From: Pseudomonadales bacterium
GTDB lineage: Bacteria; Pseudomonadota; Gammaproteobacteria; Pseudomonadales; Azotimanducaceae
NCBI GenBank assembly: GCA_024234635.1
Contig: JACKNX010000032.1
Coordinates: 1 to 31,091, forward strand
DNA length: 31,091 bases
Direction of reading: 5' to 3'
Positions within the stretch are counted from its first letter, which is position 1. Each line of letters opens with the position of its first letter. The position numbers were made by a program, and so were the translations under genes. The notes beneath the pieces are model-generated. The model was not told the DNA's origin. It was given only the letters and a program-made list of their open reading frames with translations, and made no database searches. Below, piece by piece: positions 8,163 to 16,472 of the stretch.

Positions 8163-9059
8163 TCAGTCGGCGATGCGGGCCGGCAGCGGTGCGCCGCAGT
8201 CGCGGCAGAAGCGTGCGCCGGGCAAGTGCCCTTCGCTGAGGCACTCGTGACAGGTACGCGTGGTCGGTGTCTGTCGCATGGTCTGGGCGGTAAGTTCCGC
8301 GCTCACGATGCCCGTGGGAACGGCGAGCGTGCCCCAGCCAAGCAGCATCATCAGTGAGGCAATGATGCGACCGAGGTTCGTGTGTGGCGTTATGTCGCCA
8401 AAGCCGACAGTGGTCATGGTAGTGATCGCCCAGTACATCGCTACCGGTACGCTGGTAAAGCCGTTTTGGGGGCCTTCCACGACGTACATCAGGGAAGCCA
8501 TCACCAGAAGCACGAGGAAAACGACCGACAGGAAGACGAAGATCTTCCGGCGCGACACCCATAACGCGCGCCCCAACGCACTGTATTCGCTGACATATTC
8601 CACCAGCTTCAGGATGCGGAAGATGCGCAGCATCCGCAGCACGCGGATGTTCGCGAACGCGTGCAGCTCCGGAAACAGCAGGGCCAGGTAGGTCGGTGCG
8701 ATGGCCAGCAGGTCGATGATGCCGAAAAAGCTGAAGGCATAACGCCAAGGGTGACGCACGCACACCAGCCGCAGCACGTACTCCACGGTGAACAGGCCGG
8801 TAAAGGTCCATTCCAGCCATCGCAGCACGGCGCCGTACCGGTTGTGGTAGCTGTCCACGCTGTCGATCATGACCGCGGTGACACTGGCCAGAATCATCCA
8901 CAGGAGCAGGATGTCGAACCACCGACCCGCGCGCGTATCCGCCTCGAAGATGACAATGTACAGCCGCAGGCGCCAGCCCGCCTCCGGCGGGCTGATACCC
9001 CTGGGCGTGGCCGGCCGCGAGCGCCCGGCGCGGTGGGCTGGCGTGGACTCCTGCGGCAT
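8163..9059 (-). CDS. Voltage-gated-type potassium channel with C-terminal zinc ribbon
   Basis: A 298-residue six-TM channel. ATG 9059 is chosen for GGGAGG about ten bases upstream; the open frame could be extended by 25 residues. S1 starts near residue 46. S2 and S3 follow, and S4 carries regularly spaced arginines (RVLRMLRIFRILKL). After S5 the pore helix leads to the selectivity filter TVGFGD at 217-222 (TTMTTVGFGD), then S6. It is KvAP/Kch-like and conducts K+ across the inner membrane. Unusually, the C-terminal cytoplasmic tail holds two CxxC pairs (TCHEC and FCRDCG), a zinc-ribbon-like module near residues 269-287. It is divergent from the AIM24 gene. Confidence 0.92.
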   Translation of the reverse strand: MPQESTPAHRAGRSRPATPRGISPPEAGWRLRLYIVIFEADTRAGRWFDILLLWMILASVTAVMIDSVDSYHNRYGAVLRWLEWTFTGLFTVEYVLRLVCVRHPWRYAFSFFGIIDLLAIAPTYLALLFPELHAFANIRVLRMLRIFRILKLVEYVSEYSALGRALWVSRRKIFVFLSVVFLVLLVMASLMYVVEGPQNGFTSVPVAMYWAITTMTTVGFGDITPHTNLGRIIASLMMLLGWGTLAVPTGIVSAELTAQTMRQTPTTRTCHECLSEGHLPGARFCRDCGAPLPARIAD

Positions 9060-9209
9060 GATTCGGTCGCCTCCCGGTTTTTTACATGAACCCGACTGGG
9101 ATAGGGATTCTGTCGCCTGGCGCGGCGTGGGCAAAGACCTGAGAACCCTGGAACGCTAGAATTCACCGCACCGTTGTACCCGTGGGCAGGACCCGACCAA
9201 GGAGACAGG

Positions 9210-9998
9210 ATGAAATCGCACGAACTCGACTACGAAATTTTCGGTGACGACATGCAGATCGTCGAGATTGAGCTGGACCCGGGCGAGACGGTGATTGCCG
9301 AAGCCGGCGCCATGAACTACATGGAGTCAGGCATTACGTTCGAAGCCCGCATGGGCGACGGCAGCGAAGCGGACAGTGGTCTCATGGGCAAACTGCTCTC
9401 CGTCGGCAAGCGCGTGCTCACCGGTGAATCCATCTTCATGACCCATTTCACCAACAGCGGCGCGGGCAAGCAGCGGGTGGCTTTCGCCGCGCCTTATCCG
9501 GGCAAGATCATTCCCCTGCAGCTCGGCGACATCGGTGGCCGTTTCATCTGCCAGAAGGATGCGTTTCTCTGCGCGGCGCTGGGTACCGCGGTTACCATCC
9601 GCTTCAACAAGCGGCTGGGCGCCGGATTCTTCGGCGGCGAGGGGTTCATTCTCCAGGAATTGCGGGGTGACGGGCTTGCACTGGTGCACGCGGGCGGCAC
9701 GGTGATCAGGAAGCAGCTCAGTGGGGAAACGCTGCGTGTGGACACCGGCTGTATCGTCGGCTTCTCGGAGGGTATCGACTACGACATCCAGCGAGCCGGC
9801 AACCTGAAGAGCATGTTCTTCGGCGGTGAAGGATTGTTTCTGGCGACACTGAAGGGTACCGGCACGGTCTATCTGCAGTCGCTGCCGTTCTCCAGGCTCG
9901 CGGACCGCATCCTGGCCCACGCGCCGTCACAGGGCGGCTCCAGCAAAGGTGAAGGCTCGGTGCTCGGGGGGCTCGGAAGGCTCATCGACGGCGATTGA
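9210..9998 (+). CDS. TIGR00266 / AIM24 family protein
   Basis: A 262-residue protein starting at ATG 9210 after AAGGAGACAGG. The family pattern is clear: ELDPGETVIAEAGAMNYME near the N-terminus, GESIFMTHFTN, FAAPYPGKIIPL, a Gly-rich beta-repeat core, then FFGGEGFILQELRGDG, VDTGCIVGF and GNLKSMFFGGEGLFLATLKGTG. AIM24-type proteins form a beta-stranded trimer-like fold (TRAP-like). The mitochondrial member supports inner-membrane architecture; bacterial roles are not settled. No signal peptide is seen, so it is probably cytoplasmic. The thiolase-like gene follows 98 bp later on the same strand, so operon membership is unclear. Confidence 0.93.
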   Translation: MKSHELDYEIFGDDMQIVEIELDPGETVIAEAGAMNYMESGITFEARMGDGSEADSGLMGKLLSVGKRVLTGESIFMTHFTNSGAGKQRVAFAAPYPGKIIPLQLGDIGGRFICQKDAFLCAALGTAVTIRFNKRLGAGFFGGEGFILQELRGDGLALVHAGGTVIRKQLSGETLRVDTGCIVGFSEGIDYDIQRAGNLKSMFFGGEGLFLATLKGTGTVYLQSLPFSRLADRILAHAPSQGGSSKGEGSVLGGLGRLIDGD

Positions 9999-10096
9999 TC
10001 GGTAGCTGTGCGCGGGTGAGGGGCAGCAGGTAGACTCCCGGCAGCAGGCCCGGGAAGCCTGCCGCGTCTTGACCGCAGGGGAGGGGGAGACATCCA

Positions 10097-11287
10097 GTGG
10101 CCACACAGGCACGCGATGCCGCAATTGTCGGCATCCATGAATTTCCGTCACGCGACGTCGAGGGGCGGCAGAGCGCACTGCAGATCAAGGCCGCGAGCGC
10201 GGCCCGCGCGCTGGAAGATGCCGGCCTCAACTGGTCGGATGTCGACGCCGTCTACGATGCCGGCGAAGGCGGCGGCATGGCGGGACTGAATATCGCCGAG
10301 TATTTCGGACTGAAACCCAGGGTCATCGATACGACCGGAGTCGGCGGGAGTTCCTACGAATACCATGCCGCGCACGCAAAGCGGGACATTGCCGCCGGCA
10401 AGGCCCGGGTGGCGCTGCTGACATACGGCTCCACGGCACACAGCGCCGTGCAGCGCATCGGTGTGGGAGGGCGCGCCGGTGGTGGCCATCCCGCGGACAA
10501 CATGGATGTCTTTGCCGGGCTGACGCTGGTAGCCAACTACGCGCTCGTGGCCCACCGGCACATGCATCAGTACGGCACGACCAGCGCCCAGCTGGCGGAG
10601 ATCCCGGTAGCCACGCGCTATCACGCCATGCGCAACCCGGAAGCCGTGAAGGCAATGCAGGATCTGGATTTCCTCGACATTCGCGAAACGACCGTCGACG
10701 ACGTGCTGAGGTCCCGCATGATTGCCGATCCGCTGCATCTGCTGGAGTGCTGCATGATTTCCGACGGTGGCGGCGCGGTGGTGATCGCCAGCCCGGAGGT
10801 CGCCCGTGATTGTCGTCAACCGCCCGTGTGGATTCTTGGTGCGGGCGAAGCCACGAAGTATCCGGAAACTGGTGGCGATGTCACGGTGAGCGCCGCGGCG
10901 CAATCCGGACCGGACGCCTTCGGTGAGGCCGGGGTGAGCCCTGGCGAGGTCGATATCGCCATGATCTACGATTCGTTCAGCATCACCGTGCTCACCATCC
11001 TGGAGGATCTCGGCTTCTGTCCCAAGGGCGAAGGCGGTCGCTGGGTGGAAGGTGGACGCCTGAAGTTCGACAACCGGGACGGTCCGGCGCTGAACACGGA
11101 CGGTGGCGGGCTGTCGTCCAATCACCCTGGCATGCGTGGCATCTTCCTGCTTATCGAAGCCGCCCGCCAGTTACGTGGGCAATCCTGTTCCCAGGTGCAT
11201 GGCGCCCGTCTGGCGGTTGCGCATGGCAACGGCGGCATGCTTGGCACCCGCCACTGCGCGGGCACGATCGTGCTGGGGAGGGACTGA
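10097..11287 (+). CDS. Thiolase-like protein of the DUF35-paired (SCP2/lipid-transfer thiolase) group
   Basis: A 396-residue thiolase-fold protein beginning at GTG 10097, with GGGGGAGA upstream. The N-terminal AAIVGIHEF, ARALEDAGL and the C-terminal AVAHGNGGMLGTRH mark the thiolase superfamily. The usual nucleophilic cysteine is absent: the equivalent turn is GVGGSSYEYH (residues 81-90). The usual NTHG-type His is replaced by Asp (NTDGGGLSSNHPG). MIYDSFSI stands where classical thiolases have NEAF. Such proteins usually work with a DUF35 partner. In steroid side-chain degradation the Ltp2/DUF35 pair is a retro-aldolase, so a C-C lyase or acyl-CoA role is likelier than ordinary thiolysis. The DUF35 gene follows after two bases, confirming the pair. 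Confidence 0.87.
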   Translation: MATQARDAAIVGIHEFPSRDVEGRQSALQIKAASAARALEDAGLNWSDVDAVYDAGEGGGMAGLNIAEYFGLKPRVIDTTGVGGSSYEYHAAHAKRDIAAGKARVALLTYGSTAHSAVQRIGVGGRAGGGHPADNMDVFAGLTLVANYALVAHRHMHQYGTTSAQLAEIPVATRYHAMRNPEAVKAMQDLDFLDIRETTVDDVLRSRMIADPLHLLECCMISDGGGAVVIASPEVARDCRQPPVWILGAGEATKYPETGGDVTVSAAAQSGPDAFGEAGVSPGEVDIAMIYDSFSITVLTILEDLGFCPKGEGGRWVEGGRLKFDNRDGPALNTDGGGLSSNHPGMRGIFLLIEAARQLRGQSCSQVHGARLAVAHGNGGMLGTRHCAGTIVLGRD

Positions 11288-11289
11288 GA

Positions 11290-11700
11290 ATGACTGACGC
11301 AAAGCGCCCGCTGCCGGACGCCGAAGAGGCGGACACCCGGGCATTCTGGCAGGCCACGAAGGCACACCGTCTCTCGTACCAGCAGTGCCGGCAATGCAAC
11401 ACCGTCGTGTTCTATCCGCGCGCCCACTGCACCGGCTGCACGAACGGCGAACTTGAATGGAAGGACTCGGCAGGGTCGGGCACGGTGTACACCTACTCGG
11501 TGGTGCGCCAGAGCTATCACCCGTTTTTCCGTGGCCTGGCGCCCTATATCGTCGCCTGGATCGATCTGGACGAGGGCCCACGCCTCGTCTCCAATCTCAT
11601 CGGCGTTGATACACCGGACCTGTCGCTGATCGGGCGTCGGGTGACGGTGGTGTGGGAAGATCACGAGACGCTTGCGGTGCCGCTCTTTGCGCTGGCCTGA
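11290..11700 (+). CDS. DUF35 zinc-ribbon/OB-fold protein, partner of the thiolase-like protein
   Basis: A 136-residue acyl-CoA-associated protein. The N-terminal rubredoxin-like zinc ribbon has Cys33, Cys36, Cys47 and Cys50 (CRQC and CTGC). The OB-fold follows: GSGTVYTYSVVRQSYHPFF, then YIVAWIDLDEGPRLVSNLIG. The start ATG 11290 lies two bases after the thiolase stop, and its Shine-Dalgarno (GGGAGG) lies inside the thiolase end, so translation is coupled. DUF35 proteins dock on thiolase-fold enzymes and help bind CoA or form the active site in lipid and steroid pathways. There is no fusion or truncation; the length is typical. The MFS transporter begins 60 bp downstream. Confidence 0.93.
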   Translation: MTDAKRPLPDAEEADTRAFWQATKAHRLSYQQCRQCNTVVFYPRAHCTGCTNGELEWKDSAGSGTVYTYSVVRQSYHPFFRGLAPYIVAWIDLDEGPRLVSNLIGVDTPDLSLIGRRVTVVWEDHETLAVPLFALA

Positions 11701-11760
11701 CGAGGCACTCACCCCGGGACCGAAACACGTTCGTTGGTTGGTTGGGCTGGAGGGAGCGAA

Positions 11761-13158
11761 GTGACTCAGGACGCAGCGCCGGCGCGCGAACGGTTTTCCG
11801 GCTATCACATCCTGCTGCTCGCCTTGCTCGGCATCAGCACCCTGTACGAAGGCTTCGATGCGTCGATGCTGACCCTGGCGTCCGTGGACGTGCGCGCCAC
11901 GCTGGACATCCACCTGGACGAGTGGGGCACGATCTACGCCATCACCCGGGCCGGCGTGGTTGCGTCGTTCTTCTTCCTCATGTGTGCCGATCGGTTCGGG
12001 CGACGCGCGCTGCTGCTGGTGACGGTCGCGGGATTCGCCATTGCCAGCGGCGCTACGGCGTTCGTGCAGACAAAAGCCGAGTTTGCCTTCTGGCAGACGG
12101 TTGCCCGCCTGTTTCTTACGGCGCAGTACGGCCTCGCCATCATCATTGCCAGTGAAGAGTTCCCCGCTCACCTGCGTGGCACCGGCATCACCATACTCAC
12201 GGCCTTCGCGACCATCGGTACGGTGGCCATGGCCAAGGCATCGCCGTTCTTTCTGTTGCTCAAGGACGCGCCTGGCAATCCCGCGCACGATTTCGCCATG
12301 TCGCTGGTTGCCGTCGGTTCGTCGTTTCTGGGTATCGAGGACGATGGCGCGCATTGGCGTGGGCTGTATCTGATTGGCGCGCTGCCGCTTCTTCTGTTGC
12401 CGTTCCTGCGACTGTTCATCCGTGAAACGGGCCGCTACCAGGAAGTGGCGGGACAACGTGGCAGTGAATCGCTGATGGCGACGCTCCGCGCGCAGATGCA
12501 GGGCGCAGCGCAGTTGTTCAAGCCGCGTTACCTGCCAAGGTTTCGGGTCGTGGCGCTGCTTTGGAACTGTGTGCACCTGGTGACAGCACCGTCGGTGGCG
12601 TTCTGGGCCATTTACGCCCGCGAGGAAGTGGGCATGACACCGGCGCAGGTGGGTGACGTGGTGATGTGGGCGTACATCGGTGGCGCCTTTGGACACCTGC
12701 TGGCTGGTCAACTTGTAGACCGTCTTGGGCGCAAGCTGACCTGTTCGGTGTTCTACAGCATCGCCGCGGTGGCGATTGTCGGTCTTTTTCACACCAACAC
12801 CACGGCGGGACAGTACTTCTGGCACATCTGTACGGTGTTCTTTTTCAACTGCGCCATCGGTGCCACGCACGTCTATGCGTCGGAGTTGTTTCCGACGGAG
12901 CTGCGTGCCACCGGTTATGGCTGGACCACCAACCTGTTCGGACGGGTCGCCGAAGTCTTCATTCCGCTACTGATCGGCCAGCTCATTCCATTCATGGGCA
13001 TATCCTGGGGCGTCACCTGGGTGGCAATCGGCCCCATCATCGGCGCGCTGCTGGTGATGAAATATGCGCCGGAGACAAAGGGGCTCACGCTGGAGGAAAT
13101 CCAGGAGCGGCTCGAGCCGGAGGCTGGGCCGGAGAATGGCGCTACCGTCAGGATGTGA
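11761..13158 (+). CDS. MFS transporter (metabolite:H+ symporter-like)
   Basis: A 465-residue multipass transporter. The open frame reaches TTG 11734, but GTG 11761 is preferred because GGAGGGAG lies just upstream. MFS signatures are visible: the D-R-x-G-R-R loop after TM2 (CADRFGRRALLL), the equivalent second-half motif VDRLGRKLT, an FPTELRATG loop near TM10 typical of sugar/aromatic-acid porters, and a C-terminal PETKGLTLEEI of the sugar-porter/MHS type. TM1 follows ERFSGYHILLLALLG. The substrate is unknown; its place after the thiolase/DUF35 pair suggests an organic acid or catabolic intermediate. The soluble-looking insertion near residues 170-195 (after FFLLLKDAPGNPA) is longer than usual between TM5 and TM6. 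Confidence 0.88.
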   Translation: MTQDAAPARERFSGYHILLLALLGISTLYEGFDASMLTLASVDVRATLDIHLDEWGTIYAITRAGVVASFFFLMCADRFGRRALLLVTVAGFAIASGATAFVQTKAEFAFWQTVARLFLTAQYGLAIIIASEEFPAHLRGTGITILTAFATIGTVAMAKASPFFLLLKDAPGNPAHDFAMSLVAVGSSFLGIEDDGAHWRGLYLIGALPLLLLPFLRLFIRETGRYQEVAGQRGSESLMATLRAQMQGAAQLFKPRYLPRFRVVALLWNCVHLVTAPSVAFWAIYAREEVGMTPAQVGDVVMWAYIGGAFGHLLAGQLVDRLGRKLTCSVFYSIAAVAIVGLFHTNTTAGQYFWHICTVFFFNCAIGATHVYASELFPTELRATGYGWTTNLFGRVAEVFIPLLIGQLIPFMGISWGVTWVAIGPIIGALLVMKYAPETKGLTLEEIQERLEPEAGPENGATVRM

Positions 13159-13186
13159 GACCGGGTGACACGGCAGGCATTCTGAG

Positions 13187-13203
13187 CGGTTGCACTACAA
13201 CCG
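13187..13203. terminator. Short hairpin between convergent genes
   Basis: CGGTTG-CACTA-CAACCG, a 6-bp stem, lies between the MFS transporter (+) and TesB (-) and overlaps the TesB stop codon. No T-run follows, so it is a weak terminator at best. Confidence 0.25.
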
Positions 13204-14061
13204 TCGCAGCATCGATTCCTGTGCAGCGCTCAGCACCAGACGACCTTTACCGTCGAACATGGCGCCGAGATTCAGGCCGCGTGAGTCCGCCGCTGTGGGG
13301 CTGCGCTGGTCGAACAGCAGCCAGTCCGCCGGGTCGGCTTCGCGGTGAAACCACAGGCTGTGATCGAGGCTGGTGGCGCGGTGAGTGGCGAATGCGTTGC
13401 CGTAGGGGCGCAGCGCATTGAACATCAGCGTGCTGTCGGACAGATAGGCCAGCGCGCATTGCCTGTCTCGAGCGTTTGCGCCGGCGGAGATCGGCGCGCG
13501 CATCCAGGTGCGGATAGCAGGGTCCTGCCCGTGCGGGCCGCGTGGGCTCCAGTCGTCACAGGCCTCCTGTTCGATGCCAAACGGCGCCGCGAATGGCATT
13601 TCCAGGGCTGGTGCCCCGGCCTCGATGCGGGCTGCGCGCAACGAGCGGGCATGAGGTACGTCAGGCGCTGGCGTCTGGTGTTCGTCGCCAGGTTCCATGG
13701 CCTTGAATGAAGCCGTCATGATGAGGAGTGTTTCGCCTTCCTGTTCCGCGCGGATGCTCCGCAACTGGTAGTTGCGACCGTCCCGCAGCCGGTCGACCGC
13801 GTAGCGGATGGGCTCACCGGGCTTGCCGGTCTTCAGGAAGTAGGCGTGCAGTGAGTGCGCCAGCTTGTCATCGGGCACGGTTGCCAGACCGGCCGCGAGG
13901 CCCTGGCCCAGCAGGTGGCCGCCGTACACCCACAGGGGGCCGTAGTCACGGCCGGCACCCAGGAATGTATCCGCCTGCGCCAGCGGCGTGACACGCATGG
14001 CGATATCCAGGGGCGCCACGCCCGGAGGCAGCGGCGCGGTGTTGGTGTCGACAATCGACAT
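13195..14061 (-). CDS. Acyl-CoA thioesterase II (TesB-type)
   Basis: A 288-residue double-hotdog thioesterase hydrolysing acyl-CoA to free acid and CoA. Family sequence runs throughout: VYGGHLLGQGLAA, HSLHAYFLKTG, DGRNYQLRSIRAEQ, LAYLSDSTLM and SLDHSLWFHR. The catalytic residues known from E. coli TesB (Asp204, Thr228, Gln278) have matching candidates at Asp209, Thr230 and Gln281 with almost the same spacing. ATG 14061 is the only sensible start, with only weak GGGAT upstream; an 11-bp tandem repeat occupies the leader. It is convergent with the MFS transporter. It probably releases or recycles CoA in the same fatty-acid or side-chain metabolism as the thiolase/DUF35 genes, which is inference from proximity. 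Confidence 0.93.
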   Translation of the reverse strand: MSIVDTNTAPLPPGVAPLDIAMRVTPLAQADTFLGAGRDYGPLWVYGGHLLGQGLAAGLATVPDDKLAHSLHAYFLKTGKPGEPIRYAVDRLRDGRNYQLRSIRAEQEGETLLIMTASFKAMEPGDEHQTPAPDVPHARSLRAARIEAGAPALEMPFAAPFGIEQEACDDWSPRGPHGQDPAIRTWMRAPISAGANARDRQCALAYLSDSTLMFNALRPYGNAFATHRATSLDHSLWFHREADPADWLLFDQRSPTAADSRGLNLGAMFDGKGRLVLSAAQESMLRRL

Positions 14062-14066
14062 GCAGT

Positions 14067-14094
14067 GATCCCGTCTTGATCCCGTCTTGATCCG
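14067..14094. repeat. 11-bp tandem repeat, about 2.5 copies
   Basis: The unit GATCCCGTCTT occurs twice in tandem and a third time partially, directly upstream of the tesB-like start. It could be slippage DNA or a regulatory site. Confidence 0.6.
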
Positions 14095-14158
14095 AAAGGT
14101 CGCGCCGTGGCGCGGCGGACCGCATGGCCATCGCCGCGAAGTGCGCGGGAAAAGTCAG

Positions 14159-14680
14159 CTATCGACGCTTCATGCGCAACGCGCCCAGGTAATCCCGCTT
14201 GCCCAGCGACGTGCCCTGCATGCGCAGGATGTCGTACGCCGTGGTGGCATGAAAGTGCAGGTTGGGCATGGAGAATGTCAGCAGGAAGTCTTCGGCGGTG
14301 AAAGGCATGGCGTTGCTACCGAGACGGAAGATGACCTCTCGCCCTTCCAGTACATTGATGTCTTCGGCCTTCAGGCCCTTGAGGTAGGCATGCGCGTCGG
14401 CGACGAGCTTCTGCAGGCCTGCATAGTCCAGGCTGAGCGAGGGCGGTGGTGCAAACTCACCGGCTTGCACACCTTCGATGGCACCCTGGGTGTGGTGTGC
14501 GATGCAGACGGCCTGGAAGTGGAACGGCAGCATGTCCGGGTACAGGCGGGTTTCCACCACGGACTGCAGATCGATGCCTTTTTCCGCGCAGTGCGCGCGG
14601 CCCTTTTCCATGAAGCCGACAGCGGCGCCAACGGTCTGGATGAAGGAAGCGACGGTGGCGTCGTAGAGCGATATGGCCAT
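14159..14680 (-). CDS. DUF1993 family protein
   Basis: A 173-residue protein starting at ATG 14680 with AAGGGGA upstream. It matches the DUF1993 pattern: an N-terminal SLYDATVASFIQTVG helix, TRLYPDMLPFHFQAV, ADAHAYLKGL, and near the end FTAEDFLLTFSMPNLHFHATTAYDILR with several histidines. The family is a four-helix DinB-like fold, in which the His residues could bind metal, and its function is unknown. No transmembrane segment or leader is present, so it is cytoplasmic. It is codirectional with the TesB-like gene (stop 98 bp before that start) and could be cotranscribed, but the spacing gives no proof. Confidence 0.9.
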   Translation of the reverse strand: MAISLYDATVASFIQTVGAAVGFMEKGRAHCAEKGIDLQSVVETRLYPDMLPFHFQAVCIAHHTQGAIEGVQAGEFAPPPSLSLDYAGLQKLVADAHAYLKGLKAEDINVLEGREVIFRLGSNAMPFTAEDFLLTFSMPNLHFHATTAYDILRMQGTSLGKRDYLGALRMKRR

Positions 14681-14771
14681 TCTCTGGTCCCCTTGTTTGT
14701 GCGGCGCGTAGTGTGCGGTAAAGCCGCAATGCCGGCCAGCGCCGCACGCCGCTGGATCCGGCGGGGCACCC

Positions 14772-16298
14772 TCAGCTCAGGGCAAGCCCCCGTATGGCGT
14801 AGAAGAGCAGTGCGGCAATCCCTGCCGATGCCGGTACGGTGATCACCCAGGCAGCGATGATGCGCAGCAGCAGGGAGCGCTTGACCAGCTCTTCCTTGTG
14901 CAGTTTTTTGAGGCTCTTGCGCTCGCGTCCCCGGATGGGCGTGCTGTTCACCTTGCGACGCAGGGCTTTGATCATGATTCCCCGGGTGGCGATGTCCGCC
15001 GCCTCGAAGCTGCGCAGGAATTGTTCGACTTCCGCCTGGTCCGATCCCTGATGGTGGCTTTCGATCTCCTCGATCAGACGCGCATAGTTCACCTTCAGGT
15101 ACTCGCGCAGAAAACCCACACCGAAGACGCCGCCCACGGCAATATGCGTGGAACTGACGGGCATGCCGAGCTGGCTCGCAACGATGACGGTAATGGCCGC
15201 GGCCATGGCGATGCAGAAGGCGCGGGTCTTGTCGAGTTCCGTGATTTCCGAGCCGACGGTGCGGATCAGACGGGGACCATACAGCGCCAGACCGACTGAC
15301 AGGCCGATGGCGCCAATCAGCATCACCCAGATGGGAATTGCCGCCTTGGTCGATACGCCGTGATGCAGGTAGGCGTCGTTGATGGCCGCCAGCGGGCCGA
15401 CCGCGTTGGCCACGTCGTTTGCGCCGTGGGCGAAGGAAAGCAGGGCGGCGGCGAAGACGAGCGACCAGGTGAACAGGTCGTTCACATGCTCCTTGTCGTC
15501 GGGCAATCTGGCCGACTGGGCGGCGATACGGGGACGGGAGAACAGGTAGATGGCAATCGCCGGAACCGCGCCAATGGCCAGCGCCATCGGAAAACTGAGG
15601 GAGACAATCGCCTTCAGGCCTTTCATGGCAAGGTAAGTGGCGAATGACCACATCATCACGGCAAGCAGCAGGGGGACCACGCGCCGGGCCGCGGCCATGG
15701 TGGACTTCTGGTAGGTGACGGTGCGCTTGATAAGGTAGAGGAACGCCGCGGCGATGATGCCGCCCATGACCGGCGAGATCACCCAGCTGGCGACAATCTT
15801 GCCGACCTCGGCCCAGTTCGCAATGGCCATACCACCGGCTGCCACACCAGCGCCGAGGATGCCGCCCACGATGGAGTGGGTGGTGGATACCGGTGCGCCG
15901 AATGCGGTGGCGAGGTTCAGCCACAGGGCGCCTGCGAGCAGCGCGGCCAGCATCAGGTGCACAAAGATGTCCGAGTCCGGAATCTGCGCGGGATCGATGA
16001 TGCCGTTCTTGATCGTCCCCACCACATCGCCGCCGGCAATCATCGCGCCGGCCGCTTCGAAAATACCGGCGATGACGATAGCGCCACCCATCGTCAATGC
16101 ACCGGAACCCACGGCAGGACCAACGTTGTTGGCCACGTCGTTGGCGCCGATGTTCATGGCCATGTAGGCGCCGATCACCGCTGCGATGGTAAGCAGCCAG
16201 CTCATGCCACCGTCCGGGCCGAGCCCCGTGGAGAAGTAGAAGACAAGCACGATGAAGGCCACTGCCGCGGCTAATCGCCGGAGCTTCTTGCTGCTCAT
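14772..16298 (-). CDS. Inorganic phosphate transporter, Pit (PHO-4) family
   Basis: A 508-residue inner-membrane phosphate:H+ symporter, transporting divalent-metal phosphate. The start ATG 16298 gives a short basic N-terminus and TM1; the open frame extends 50 residues upstream but without membrane-like sequence. No strong Shine-Dalgarno is visible. The two inverted halves each carry the family signature: GANDVANN at 51-58 and GANDVANA at 292-299. APVSTTHSIVGGI and MPVSSTHIAVGGVFG, the matching SxTH loops, are also intact. The large cytoplasmic loop has ARLPDDKEHVND before the second half. The C-terminal region holds a charged helix (REYLKVNYARLIEEIESH) and a final TM. A phoU-type gene, often next to Pit, is absent here. 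Confidence 0.94.
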   Translation of the reverse strand: MSSKKLRRLAAAVAFIVLVFYFSTGLGPDGGMSWLLTIAAVIGAYMAMNIGANDVANNVGPAVGSGALTMGGAIVIAGIFEAAGAMIAGGDVVGTIKNGIIDPAQIPDSDIFVHLMLAALLAGALWLNLATAFGAPVSTTHSIVGGILGAGVAAGGMAIANWAEVGKIVASWVISPVMGGIIAAAFLYLIKRTVTYQKSTMAAARRVVPLLLAVMMWSFATYLAMKGLKAIVSLSFPMALAIGAVPAIAIYLFSRPRIAAQSARLPDDKEHVNDLFTWSLVFAAALLSFAHGANDVANAVGPLAAINDAYLHHGVSTKAAIPIWVMLIGAIGLSVGLALYGPRLIRTVGSEITELDKTRAFCIAMAAAITVIVASQLGMPVSSTHIAVGGVFGVGFLREYLKVNYARLIEEIESHHQGSDQAEVEQFLRSFEAADIATRGIMIKALRRKVNSTPIRGRERKSLKKLHKEELVKRSLLLRIIAAWVITVPASAGIAALLFYAIRGLALS

Positions 16299-16472
16299 TG
16301 GATGGTCGATTGGTTGGCAACGCGCATTCTGAACGATGTTGCCGGTCAGGCACAGGTTGACAAAGGCGTGGGAACCTACCTTGCTTGGCCGGCTGCGTGG
16401 GGTTGCATGCAGCTTGCGCACCCGGCACCGGTGCCGCAGTCTTGGCAACGGCTTTTTTCAAGGAGAGCGTTG

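Noticed and set aside
11122..12870. Minus-strand frame of 582 codons opposite the thiolase, DUF35 and MFS genes
   Set aside because: It crosses three well-supported genes and shows no recognisable domain.
16357..16385. TTGACA with a possible -10 upstream of the LLM oxidoreductase
   Set aside because: The -35 is perfect, but the sequence 17 bp downstream (CTTGCT) is a poor -10, so I do not list it as a promoter.
14371..16461. Minus-strand frame of 696 codons overlapping the Pit transporter
   Set aside because: It is a frame-shifted shadow of the transporter and DUF1993 genes, rich in Arg, His and Gly, without membrane segments.
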